Source: Laccaria trichodermophora
Lineage: Eukaryota > Basidiomycota > Agaricomycetes > Agaricales > Hydnangiaceae
Direction of reading: 5' to 3'
Assembly: GCA_018417955.1 (NCBI GenBank)
Contig: JACTVC010000015.1
Span: 893,862 to 957,861, forward strand
DNA: 64,000 nucleotides
Made by a program: the position numbers and the translations under genes. Under the pieces are notes generated by a model. It was not told the origin of the DNA and searched no databases. It saw nothing but the letters and a program-made list of their open reading frames with translations. Numbering within the stretch: the stretch's first letter is position 1; each line of letters begins with the position of its first letter. This document shows, piece after piece, positions 1 to 10,170 of this stretch.

Positions 1-669
1 GATTGGTCTCCGGAATTTGAGGTACAAATCGCGAGGCTGATGGCCGGAAACCTTAGGCCAGGGGGAGATGAATTCAATCAATGCAGAAAAATACTGGATG
101 GATGTGAACCTTCCCTACGTCTCTCAGACTCTCAACAACTTTTGGAGGATCTTCGAAATGCCATCCGTGAGCTTCGAAGTCTACCACCACCGAGTTCCGG
201 CGCCATCTCAGGTCTGAATGATGGTCCGCTAATTTGGAGCCATACATCATCCCCACAATTAATCGAGCCATTCGAGAACATTGACGCATTCCACAAGATG
301 TTATTATCTCGCGTCGGACGTAAATGGCGTCTTCCAAAAATTCGTCAGCTCGCAGAACCTGTACATGCAAAGCAGCACAGAATTTGCTTCACACACGCAG
401 ATTTGCATCAAGGAAACATCCTTGTAAGGGATGGCCAACTCGCTGGAATAATCGACTGGGAATTCTCTGGATGGTATCCTGAATACTGGGAGTGGATCAG
501 AATTAGGACCCAATCTATGCGCCTCAAGCCTACTCTCGCATTTTGGGATGCTGTTGGTGTGTTTGCAAAAGGGGAGTATAGAGATGAAAGGATCCTTCAT
601 CACGCCCTCCTCAGCAGCGCAGGAGATACTGCCGTTGGTGACGAATACTTCGTGGATGGGGAAATCTGA
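1..669 (+). CDS. APH-family (phosphotransferase/choline-kinase-like) protein, 3' part
   Basis: The reading frame is open from the first base of the window to the stop at 667-669, so the true start lies upstream. The protein carries the APH-type catalytic loop HADLHQGNILV (H-x-D-x4-N) followed by the metal-binding segment IIDWEFSGWYPEYWEW. These are the two diagnostic motifs of aminoglycoside-phosphotransferase-like kinases, which are greatly expanded in mushrooms. A segment of about 45 residues before ELRSLPPPSSG is longer than I expect and might contain an unrecognised intron. The substrate is unknown; such fungal proteins are usually annotated only as APH-domain proteins. The fold assignment is secure; the function is not inferable. 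Confidence 0.8.
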   Translation, partial: DWSPEFEVQIARLMAGNLRPGGDEFNQCRKILDGCEPSLRLSDSQQLLEDLRNAIRELRSLPPPSSGAISGLNDGPLIWSHTSSPQLIEPFENIDAFHKMLLSRVGRKWRLPKIRQLAEPVHAKQHRICFTHADLHQGNILVRDGQLAGIIDWEFSGWYPEYWEWIRIRTQSMRLKPTLAFWDAVGVFAKGEYRDERILHHALLSSAGDTAVGDEYFVDGEI

Positions 670-1496
670 TGATGGAGTCCGACGAGTCGTATCACTTACT
701 TATCTTACAGGCAACCTACTGAGCGACCAGGCTCTTCAACTCACTCTCTGATGTTTCTCGTGGAACCTTGTTTAATACCCACAATCCCGAATCTGCATTG
801 TTGCAATTATAGCAACATTGTCCGAAGTTAGAACGAAGGGCGCGAGAGAGTCACAACTCGCAAGTTCCGGCGTCGTTGGTTCTTTCCTGGGTAGCCGCGC
901 TGCGCTCACTCGGCCTTGCCGCCTGGTTGATGTCGCTGCCTCGTGGGTGACCGATCTGTCTTCTGTTCAGCAAGACTCATGATCACCAGAACAAAAATTC
1001 GCCATGCTACAAGATTTGTAATACAACGAGAATACGCATGACGGTCTTTCTTGGAGAGAATATCCTAGTGCGCACCCTTTGAGAACTTACGGCTCCCTCT
1101 TTTTTTTTTAATGTCCAATTTAAGTCTATTGGGGCTTCGCCCCATGTCAGACCTTAAACTACTGACGGCTCCCTCTACTTAGGCGTTTCCGACCATCAAG
1201 ACGTACTGTAAGCAAAACAAAAGTAAGAAATTCATTTAAATCAGCTTAGCGCGTCTGAGAAGTTTTTTTAGGCCTTTTCCCGGTCTCGTCCGCATCCGAA
1301 TTGATGAAACTTAAATATCCATCCCATTTAGCATATATTCTTGTCTGTCTGACAGCTTCCAGTTCTCCACACAAACACTCAACATCTGTCTGGAACCCAT
1401 CCCTGGAGCAATATCCGAATCCCCCACAAAAACAAAAATTTATCTTCGACCTCGACCTTTTGCTTATCGGTGTGGTCTCTTGTTCCCGGTGTTATT
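670..1496. other. Intergenic region with a perfect short hairpin between direct repeats
   Basis: No convincing gene is present. The 12-base string ACGGCTCCCTCT occurs twice (about 1090 and 1166). Between the copies lies a hairpin with the arms GGGGC and GCCCC around TTC, embedded in a longer imperfect dyad. This may be a scar of a small mobile element. Confidence 0.4.
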
Positions 1497-3230
1497 TCAC
1501 TTTGCCTCATTAGCTGACACGAGGGTCCGTCGAGACCCTACTGTTCGGGGCCGCAGTAAAGCTAATGGTGTCTGCGCGGATGGTATCATCGTAGCGTCTA
1601 CATCAATCCGTTGAATATCTGATAAAGTGGCTTTAGTTTTGCGCGAGTCTCTTGGAAGACGCCGTTCTTCTCCAGGCTGTGTCCGTTGAACCCCCTCCCT
1701 TGTAGAGTTAGAGTTCTGTATTCTTCCTTTCGACAATGGCGCTCCACGTCCTCCTCGTACAAGTTCAGCCCGCAGTTCTCTCAGCTCCTGAATTTCAGCA
1801 AGACGTTCCTCCCTTTCCCTATTCCTTTCCTCCCTAAGCGTGGCGAGGTCTGATTCCAAATTTCTGATCTTGCTTAGCAAGGCCTCTGTATCACTGACCC
1901 TTTTCGTAGAGGCATGTGGATCCCTCATCTCCTCGAGGCTCGACGTCAATGGAGACATTCTCGTAGAGCACTTGTATTCCACTCACCGTAGCTGTCAAGG
2001 ATTCCAGACTCGAGTTGCTCTCATCCGCACCAAGATCAACTAGCAGCTCGAGTATTTGTTCCATTACCGAGCGTTGCATCCTTAGGGCGTTGTCTGTGGA
2101 TAGGTTTGGAAGCTGTACCTGCATAAAATGTTCACCGCGCTGTTGATTCTCGGATCGTGAACTGCTGAGGTTGTATATTTGCTGGTTTCCAATTGCGAGT
2201 TTATTCTCTGTGGCTCGTCGGATCCCAGAAATCTCATCTCGTAGTTCGCGAATCGTAGCCTCTAAATCGGAGCATCTGGTTTCAATCGTCGTCTCAGACC
2301 CATTTGTTCGTTCTGGTTGGCTGGGCCTGAATGAGAACTTGGTTGGTAAAATGATACCAGAAATCGCCTGCGGGGCGTTGCTGATAAAACGACGGGCTAA
2401 GGAAAGCATCAAATCGGTAAGTTTTGACCGTGTTGATGGCACATCTTTGAAAAGGATGATATCGCGGGTGTCAAGGTCGTCAATGACCTGGGAAAAAATC
2501 ATTTTTGATGAGCTAGCCAACAGACAGTAACGCACTTGGAACGGTTCGTCATCATCAGCGGTCGTTTCGCCAATCTGGAGTTGTGTGGATTTTAATTACA
2601 GGTAGTCTAAGTTATATGAGATACACTTGAGATACACGAACCAATTGCCAACAATTTGAGTAATCCAACTCTTCAAGCAATATCTGTGCTTGACCCGCAT
2701 TTTTTTGAGCATCCATTGCCTCGTTTTTCGTCCGGAATAGAACGACACCACCAAGGTTTTCAAAAATACGAGCATATATGACTGATCCAAAGGGACATAT
2801 CAGGTCCTGCAGCATGGCATCCGTGTAAGACTCCGATAGAGATTTCAAAACCAGTGGAATGCCAGCGATAAACGGAGGAGATACATTGGTGTCATCTCCA
2901 GGTGGACCGACACTGCGCCCGCTTTTCTGGGAAGTCATATTCAATACATTTAGGGCGTCTTCGGCTGTGAGTGATTCATTTCCGACCGTCCAACGAACAG
3001 CAGAAGAGTTGGGGGTTTGACACACCATGATCAAAGGTTGAAAACTCCAACACCACAAAAACACATTTTTCTGAATCTATTCGGTCTCCCGATATTGGAG
3101 TGAAACTCATGGGGATATCCAAGCCTTGAAGGGCGCTTCTGACAGTCTTCAGCTCGATAGCTGGGGGTGCTACTGGCGCCACCAGCAAAATCGGTAGACC
3201 TTGAGAATGAAAACTTTCTGCCATATACAA
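1497..3230 (-). CDS. RRM-RRM-coiled-coil protein, intact paralogue
   Basis: Four exons, 3230-3026, 2964-2636, 2574-1987 and 1931-1497, join with GT-AG introns of 61, 61 and 55 nt that keep phase, giving 518 residues. Residues about 12-80 look like a divergent RNA-recognition fold, with a beta strand LPILLVAPV and an RNP1-like CVFVVLEFSTFDH. Residues about 103-165 are a clearer RRM, with RNP2-like PLVLKSL and RNP1-like GGVVLFRT. Two coiled-coil stretches follow, at about 260-300 and 385-440, the latter very rich in Glu and Arg. The neighbouring gene at 3495-5375/20413-20760 has the same order and the same first intron position, so the two are tandem paralogues. This copy lacks the C-terminal HPD-containing part of its neighbour. 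RNA binding is inferred only; the start could also be the Met two codons later. Confidence 0.7.
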
Positions 3231-3494
3231 AGAAGATAAGGAGGGAACTCAAGTTGAGTTGAACAATTCTACGTTGAAAGTCGAGGGAGACAAGTGTAGT
3301 GGCAACCGTGTTCCGTTATACGGCGGAGCTTGAAGCTTGAAGTTGTAACTTGTATGTCACGCTTTTTCAATCTGCTAAAGGCATTCAATTTCAAGTTATC
3401 AGTCCGCGGCGCAACTCATTCCCTGATCATATTTCCAGTTACAAGCTATCGACTTTTCCGACAAGCTCTTCGAGCTCCTTTGAACATGATGGTT

Positions 3495-5375
3495 TCAACT
3501 GAGCGGCAGAACTTGAGAAGCTAGCAATCCTGCCTGCATCAACGAACGGCGGAGGCCTTCATCAATGACGCTGTCAAGAATGCGCCTACTGCTCCACCTA
3601 TCTGGGTGGAATAGAACTCGAAGATTTCGAAGAACCTTTGATCTCTCAGCCGGCTCCATCCCTTTTGTCAACGCTTTGCAAAAGCGGTCGACATTATCTA
3701 CGGTCATCTCCTGGACAAGGTCCAAGTTGGACTTGGTGAGGTCTACGAAGGTTGGCCACGGGATTCCTTGTTGGGTAAGAGGCCGCGCCTTGGAAAAATC
3801 CATCTTCTCAAATTCACTCAAAATACGCTTGAAATTTTGCACAGCGTGTTCGTTGGTCCAGGGAGCCAGCCTAGTTTTTGCTTCGGCACACTCTTGACGG
3901 AGATTCGTGATCTCGGTAGCTGCTTCCCAAGCTTCCGTCTCCCTCTGTCTCTTGCTTTCCTGATATCTTTCCTCCCAAAGGGCGGACATATTCCGCGCTT
4001 CTTGGGCCTCAGCTTCTAATTTCTGAGAGGCACGGTGGTAATGCAGCCTCTCCTTACGAACGGCGGTGAGTTCAGAACGCAGGGCCTCCGTTGTATCCTG
4101 CGCTTCTAACAACTGCTCCTGTAAATCGGATTCGGAACCCTCAAAGTCACGCTGTCCCTGATTTGCCCCGCTCGGGACTGTCGGCTTTTGCTGATAAGGG
4201 TACTGTGAATCGTGCTTTCTTCCCGCCAAAGCTGGACTTGTTTGCGGAAGGGTTCGAGCTCGTCATGCTGAGTTGCACCAGGAACTCAAGCTCTCGCAGT
4301 GACGTTTGATCTTGCTTGATTTTGAAAATTTCTGTCTCAAGAGAGGCTATCTTCAAATCGGATTTTGTGAGTAGCCCCTCAATTTCGGGGAGCCGGTTCA
4401 CTCGTGGCCCCAGTTCTTCGATCTTCATTTTCATGGTTTCCAAGTCGGACTTTTGAGCCGATACTCGTTTGATATCATCTAGTTCTTCGCTCAATTCCTC
4501 GACGGACTCTCGCAGGGCTCCGCATTCGCTGACGAATTTCGATTGCGATCTTGAAGCCCTACGCGACAACTCTTCAACCGTATTGTAGAGTGTCTTCATC
4601 TGAGATCGAAGAGCTGAACTTTCTGCGTTGACTTTTTGAAGTACTTTTAGTTCTTCGCTCAACTCCTTAACGGACTCCCGCATCGCGTCGCATTGGTTTA
4701 CAAGTTCTGATTGCAATCTGAAAGCGTCTTCAACACGTCTAGCAGTTGAATACGCCAACTTCGCTTCCGTAATGGTCTGGTTCATAGTTTCTTGGATACT
4801 CAGCAGCGCGGCCTCGAGGGGAGAATTTGCCTTTGCGGAATCATCCTCTCTTTGGCTCCGAAATGCCTCCATGACGAACCCTACTAGGGAGCGTAGCGAT
4901 TCTCCCAAGTTAGCTACCAAATTCTCCGAATTCAAGGGAGGCGGAGCGTTCTCGAAGTCATCTACTACCCCTGGCATCGAAGAAGCGTTCCCTTCATTGA
5001 AAACCTAAAGTTGAGTGAGCTCTGGGGAATCTAGTTTCTGATTTGAGCTCACGTTTTTCTTCTATGCGACATATCAGTGGCCCTGAGTATGGATCAGAAA
5101 ACAAGATACGTACGGACGTTAGGTACACCGAAAAGTCCACTTCATGAAGTTGGATTTGAGCCAAGCTCGCTTGATTCCGGATGGCTCGAGCTGCTACCTC
5201 TGTTCTGAACAAGGATATACCCTCAAGCTTATTGTGAACACGCGTCGCGACAATCTCGGTTCCAAAAGGTTGCAGTAAATTGTGAAGCATGAAATCGGTG
5301 CAATCTTTTGGCAGTGACTTCAGAACGCGAGGAAAGCCGGCGAAAATGAACCTCGATAGTCGATTATTTAGCTGT
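3495..5375 (-). pseudogene. RRM-coiled-coil protein gene, 3' part, split by the LTR element
   Basis: This is the downstream part of a gene whose first 98 codons lie at 20413-20760 beyond the retrotransposon. Without the insertion the exons 20760-20487, (20432-20413 plus 5371-5114), 5004-4279 and 4202-3495 join in phase to about 661 codons. This part encodes the second RRM (FPRVLKSL; GISLFRT), long heptad-rich coiled coils, and a C-terminal region with LFHPDRW, which resembles the HPD tripeptide of a J-domain helix II-III turn. The insertion sits exactly after codon 98 in an exon. No other disabling change is visible, as expected for a recent disruption. A truncated protein might still be made from a promoter in the LTR, but nothing here shows that. 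Confidence 0.7.
5372..5375. other. Target-site duplication CTGT, left copy
   Basis: CTGT abuts the left LTR end and recurs at 20413-20416 against the right LTR end. Four bases is at the short end for Ty3-like integration, where 4-5 is usual. Removing one copy restores the host exon in frame. Confidence 0.85.
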
Positions 5376-6007
5376 TGATACGCTTTGCACGGGGATGAAC
5401 GTGAAAGTGCGAAACACGCAAACAAGGATCAAGCGCGTCGGGGGAAAACCCTAAAACACCTAACACTCACTCACACACACACACACACACTATCACAATC
5501 TCGGTGCAAGAGTTCGAGGGCCTTTGGTATTAAGAAATACCACTTTTGTCTTCTTAGGTTTAATTCTCAAGAGTTTTCGTTCAAAATTGGGTTTTTATTA
5601 TAAGGTGTGGTTTAGAATAGTTCAATAGAACAAAGTATATCTTTCTGGGAGCTTGGTTTCTTAAATGCAAAGTTCTTTAATCACAGTTTCTTTTATTAAC
5701 ACAAAACACGACTTTAATTGACTTTTATGACTCCCGTGAGTTTTTATTATGTCACTATGCTCCAAAACCAAGTGTACGAGTACACTGCCTCGTCTAAAAT
5801 GATACTGTGTCTTTAAAACCTCTTATTCAAAGCCTCCAAGTAAGTTGACTCCCAAGCACGCTGGCTTCGTTCACACTGTACTTATCTGACCACGAAGAAA
5901 TCTCCTTTTAATTGATTACAACTGTCCACCTCCTAAGTCTCTACTTGGAGTGCAACTAGCTGGTCAACGGGGGACGATTGCTTGCCTTTTGACCTGCTAG
6001 CGCGCTC

Positions 6008-6015
6008 CTTATATA
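6008..6015 (-). promoter_or_regulatory. TATA box of the 3' LTR
   Basis: TATATAAG on the minus strand in a GC-rich context. Its twin in the 5' LTR would drive the genomic RNA. In this copy it points outward into the disrupted host gene, in the sense direction for that gene. Confidence 0.6.
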
Positions 6016-6129
6016 CTCCAGGATCCCCTATCTACGTTTTACATGTGTTTTAATGCGGGATACTTCGGTCCGAATTACAAATATGAATTTTAATGAACGT
6101 GTGGTATATTTTGTAGTCTATCTCTGTGA

Positions 6130-6190
6130 ACACTACAGATTTTTGTAGTGTCGCGTCTTTCATTTTCAAACGCATCAGTGTTTGATGCGT
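6130..6190. repeat. Twin perfect hairpins in LTR U3
   Basis: Two 8-bp perfect stems lie back to back. 6130-6151 pairs ACACTACA with TGTAGTGT. 6170-6190 pairs ACGCATCA with TGATGCGT. A related copy of the second motif, followed by the same GTACGCGG, occurs near 6526-6550. All are duplicated in the other LTR. They are candidate regulatory-protein sites. Confidence 0.5.
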
Positions 6191-7047
6191 ACGCGGAGTT
6201 AGCCGACGTAGCTATTCTTAGCTTGGCATGATCTCGCGTGTTTCTTTCTATGGCCCGGTTTACCGGTTTGACAGATGACATCACAAAATGATTAACGTTT
6301 CCTGATGTGTTGATGCGCACGCGTACGCGTTTACCAATAGTCTTCGGTCTTCCGTCGTTTCCGAGTTTTTAATTAAAATGCCTTGTCTTGGCTCGTCTTT
6401 TCATTACGGAGGTCAGGAGACACTCCGAAGATGTTTTCAAATGTCTTTCTTATGTCAGGGGGTTCTTATTATATTTCATATAATAGAATGTGTCTTTTCT
6501 TATGTTTGTACTTGTGACGTTCAGACACATCAGTCTTTGATGCGTACGCGGGAACTGCCGTACATGACTTTCTGAATGGCCGTGAGCCACGCTAAGTCTC
6601 CGTACGTTTACGGTTTAGGCGTAATTTAGTCTTCTCAATATTTCAGACATGCCGTTTAGGCGTCTAAGTCGTCTTTTCTGTATTTCTTGTATAAACACGA
6701 GTTTTTCACAATAAATCCATTATGTGTTTCTAAACCCTTTAGTAGTAATGCAATTCTTCTCCCTGCGTTGGGTGTTTACTCTAGAACCTCTTTGTGCTCT
6801 ATTTCATGGTAGGTGAATCTTAGATAGGATCCAAGTATAATGTCACAACGCGTACTGCTGCCAGTTCCAAGGCCTTCGTCCTATTTTCAGATTCCACGCA
6901 TTTGCATTTTTAATCAACTGCGCCGGGTATGCGCATTGACTCTTTGTATCATTGCAATTGTACATAGTGTATTTATTAGAGATGACCTTTAGCGGTAAAA
7001 TCATTAAAATCGAATTTTATACGGGTGAAATGGTTTCATCCGTATCA

Positions 7048-7060
7048 TCTCCCCCCCACT
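7048..7060 (-). promoter_or_regulatory. Polypurine tract (plus-strand primer)
   Basis: AGTGGGGGGGAGA on the minus strand directly abuts the first base of the 3' LTR, the required position for a PPT. Confidence 0.88.
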
Positions 7061-7067
7061 ATAATAC

Positions 7068-7083
7068 TGACCGTCCTCGGTCA
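7068..7083. other. PPT-adjacent hairpin
   Basis: A perfect 6-bp stem with a four-base loop, TGACCG-TCCT-CGGTCA (loop AGGA in element sense), lies seven bases from the polypurine tract. The same structure with different stem bases recurs at 9923-9938, next to a second purine tract. Confidence 0.7.
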
Positions 7084-7418
7084 TTGCAAGATTCCCTTCT
7101 GAGGACGTCTTTCTCTGGACTTTGTCTTGTGGTTCACACATTTTCATATTGTAGCGACGGATCGCCAAGATTTTCCAGGATCGACTGACATACGACTGAC
7201 AATTTCTGAAGTTGTCAATGTCCGCCACACCGACGTTTTACCTGTTATAGTATGCATCTCACGCACGTCAAGCCAAAAGCCTCCGAAAATTCTATTTTTA
7301 GACACAAGCGCCCAATAGACTTTTTTAAACTTTGGGATTCTCAATGATTCGCAGGAACCGCAACAAATCGGACACGGAGCTCCTCTGGAACTCAGGGACC
7401 TTTCTGTTTTTCTCGTGC

Positions 7419-7425
7419 TATAAAG
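7419..7425 (+). promoter_or_regulatory. TATA box for the first antisense gene
   Basis: TATAAAG, about 90 bases upstream of the ATG at 7510. A strongly pyrimidine-rich leader (about 7443-7500) follows, typical of fungal core promoters. It lies inside the element and outside the LTR, so the antisense gene has its own promoter. Confidence 0.6.
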
Positions 7426-7509
7426 GAGAGTCCCTTTTTGGTCGTCTTTCTTTTCTCAAAGTTCCTTTTCTTCTTTTCACATTCCCCACTGCTTTCTGCT
7501 CACTTTGCC

Positions 7510-8666
7510 ATGGCTAGTTGGCAAGTGCTCTTCGACGGCTCTGTCTACACTCGCGCTGCATACCATTCCGCTCGCTCTCTGTTCGACAAGGAGGCACTTG
7601 CGGATTGCGATGGTGAAGACATTGCCAATCTATTGGCTATTGTCCATCCGCTCATGGTAAGTCGTCTTTTATTTTTTCTTTTTCTGTTTAACTCAACGTT
7701 TGTTTTCTTAGTTGAGATACTGCCGTTCTCTTGACGATGGTGTGCAAGAAACTCAATGCGACCTTCGCGTGCGTAAATCTCTTTACAACGCGTGGGCCGT
7801 TTTGAGTACCAACCACGCCAACTCCGCTTGGGATGAGTGGATGCTCGAGGCGCCCGAAGGCGACGAGGATTATTATCTCCCAGTGAGTGTCTTTGTTTCT
7901 TCATCTGATTTTTATTTTATTTTATTTTATTTCTAGGTGGATTGTCTTACTGGGGACTTCGTCATGACTCCGTTGAGTAATGACGAACTCCTTCAAGTTC
8001 TCCCTGCGATCTGTGATGCGCCTGTCAGGGCAAACCCTTTCCCAGCTTCATCTACTCCTGTCGCTAGTCGTCATCCATCGCCCATTGACAAGGAGTCTGA
8101 CCGAGAGGACTCTCCCATCTTTGTAAGTTTTCTTATTCTAAATATTTCGTTCTTTTTCTGATTTATTCTTTACTTCTTTTTAGAAACGTCGTAAAGGCGT
8201 TCTCGCGTCGCCAGGCCTCATGAAGTTTACGCCTTCGCCGCCGGACAGTCCTCCCGCTGCCGGCCACTCTCATACTTCTGCCACTCCAGCAACTGGTTCC
8301 GCTGACGTGCCAATTCCCATTTCTTTATCTCCTATGCCGCCGCTTGGTATCTTGCCGCCTACCGCATCTTTTCCAGCACCGCCTGCCAACGCCTCTTCGA
8401 TCCTCGCAGTCCCTCGCCTCAACATTCCTAAGGTGGAGATGCACACGCATCGCGATCACCCTGCAAAAGCTATTGCCAAAATGAAGAACACTCTCGTGCT
8501 TGCTCCAAGCACGAAATCTAAGGCCAGCAAACGCAAACGGAGTCCCAGTGAGGAAGGAGAGGATGAGCAATCAGACAAGTCGTTCGTTGCTAGTCCTCCT
8601 CCTCGTAAACGTGGACGGCCCCGTAAAAGCGGTACGTCTTCATGTTTTCTTATAATTCACGCTTCA

Positions 8667-8698
<32 letters not shown>

Positions 8699-9609
8699 TT
8701 CGAACTTTTTCTTATAGCGCCAGAGGTCATTAACCCTGAGCTAACTCGTGATAAGCAAAGGTTCTGTAAGTTTTTTTCTTTTCCTCTTTCATTTCTAGTT
8801 GCTAACGAAAGTCTTTGTTTATTCAGTACCTCCTCATGAGCGTTTCATAGGGGCGTTCAACATCCCCACCGACTTGGAGCATCTTTTCAACAAACCATTC
8901 GTGAGTTACTTTATTGTATCTTCTTTTTATTCTACTCAAGTTCTCTTCTGTTCAGATCCCCGAGCCTTGCGTTCAATGCTCGATGGGCAAAAACCGAAAG
9001 GAGGAGAAATGCCAGTTTCAAGGCTGGGGTTACCCCTGCGTGCCTTGTACTACTGCGCATTTCACCTGCTGTGAATTCAGCTTGAAACCTGTTCGTCGTG
9101 TGGAAGTCCGCGGTATCTTGGGACGTCGCCCCGTTCGCTTGGCTCCGGAACGTAAGTTCTCGAGTTTTTATTTTAAAAGCTTTCTTCTGACTTCGCTTCT
9201 GTTTGTAGTCATTGTCTCTCATGTCCAAGACACTATATTCGATCAACAGCACATCCGCGCACAACACGCGATCCTTGACTCCCTCATTTATCGTCAGGAT
9301 ACCAACATGCGCCACGCTGCTCGAGCGCTCTTTGACCTCGCTGTTCTCGAAGGCCGTGAAAACTTGGTGGGGACCATTTTTCAGACCCAAGAGGACCTCG
9401 ACCACTATTTTCCTTTCTTCATGAACTACCTTGGCGATCTTGCCAATCCCTCCGATGGCGAGGCTGCCAAAGACTCCCTCAACAATCTGGCAGAGATGGC
9501 CGTTCTGTTCGAGAAGATCTGCCCCGGTCGTCCTCCTACCGATGATTCTGATGAGGACGACGAAGACGATCAAGACAATGAAGGCGAGGCCCCGGCCAAC
9601 GATGGGTGA
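7510..9609 (+). CDS. Antisense accessory protein 1 with AT-hook and cysteine cluster
   Basis: Eight exons (7510-7656, 7712-7882, 7937-8122, 8184-8631, 8718-8765, 8827-8900, 8956-9151, 9209-9609) join in phase to 556 residues. All introns are GT-AG. Residues about 190-270 are Pro/Ser-rich. An AT-hook KRGRPRK sits near 311. A cysteine cluster C-x2-C-x10-C-x8-C-x2-C-x6-C-C spans about 363-398 and resembles a Zn2Cys6 cluster with a long first loop. The last 20 residues are very acidic. The gene lies antisense to gag-pol between the integrase and the 3' LTR. Because it is antisense, its introns cannot be spliced from the genomic RNA and so survive retrotransposition. A DNA-binding nuclear role is inferred; I do not recognise the family. 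Confidence 0.75.
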
Positions 9610-9900
9610 GCGAGGCGCTTTCATATTTCTTATGCATCTTTTTGAGACTTTATACGATATTCTTTACGCAAAACCTCTTAATATCGTATTATCTTTGTAT
9701 TTCTTGTAGTTTTTATTAGGTAGACTAATAAAAGCTTGTATCTTGTTGTTTTTCTACTAGTGTGAAAGAAGACTGAAGTCGCCTCAGCTGACTTAGAGAC
9801 TTTTTCAACCAATTTCTAAGTTCGTTCTTTTAATTATAAAATCACAAAACATTTATCTCTTGATTTCACAAGGTACATTATATGTTATAATAGATCACTA

Positions 9901-9938
9901 TCCTCCCCCCTACTTTTAAAATCAACTGTCCTCAGTTG
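9901..9938. other. Internal second PPT-like tract with co-varying hairpin
   Basis: 9901-9911 reads as a purine tract AGGGGGGAGGA on the minus strand. It is followed at 9923-9938 by CAACTG-TCCT-CAGTTG, a 6-bp stem with the same TCCT loop as 7068-7083. The surrounding bases also align with 7045-7085. The module separates the two antisense genes. It could be a second plus-strand priming site or the scar of module duplication. Confidence 0.6.
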
Positions 9939-10170
9939 TTCCGCCAAGCGCGAAGAGTGCGTCTGAAGCGACGGCAATTCTATTAATAGCACATGTGATT
10001 ATCATACACGATACCTCCTGAAATGATGCTCAACTCCTGAATGAGCACGTTGTCAAATTCTTCATTCTCTAGTCAGGGGTGTAGAACAGTGGAACAGTGG
10101 AACAATTTAAAAGACGGGAAAAATCGTTGAGCATTGTAGCCCAATTCACGACGCTTTCACCCAGCCTAAC

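Larger units (their letters stand above)
5376..7047 (-). repeat. 3' long terminal repeat of the element
   Basis: 1672 bp, matching 18741-20412 throughout except two substitutions seen by eye. Ends are TGATAC and GTATCA. It contains a CA-dinucleotide tract near 5471-5490, a TATA box on the minus strand, and strong hairpins in what would be U3. The short open frames inside it are identical in both LTRs, have no recognisable product and are probably not genes. Confidence 0.93.

Noticed and set aside
5385..6575. Short open frames in the LTR (72, 76 and 65 codons) repeated in the other LTR
   Set aside because: They are identical only because the LTRs are copies; no promoter context, domain or codon signal supports translation.
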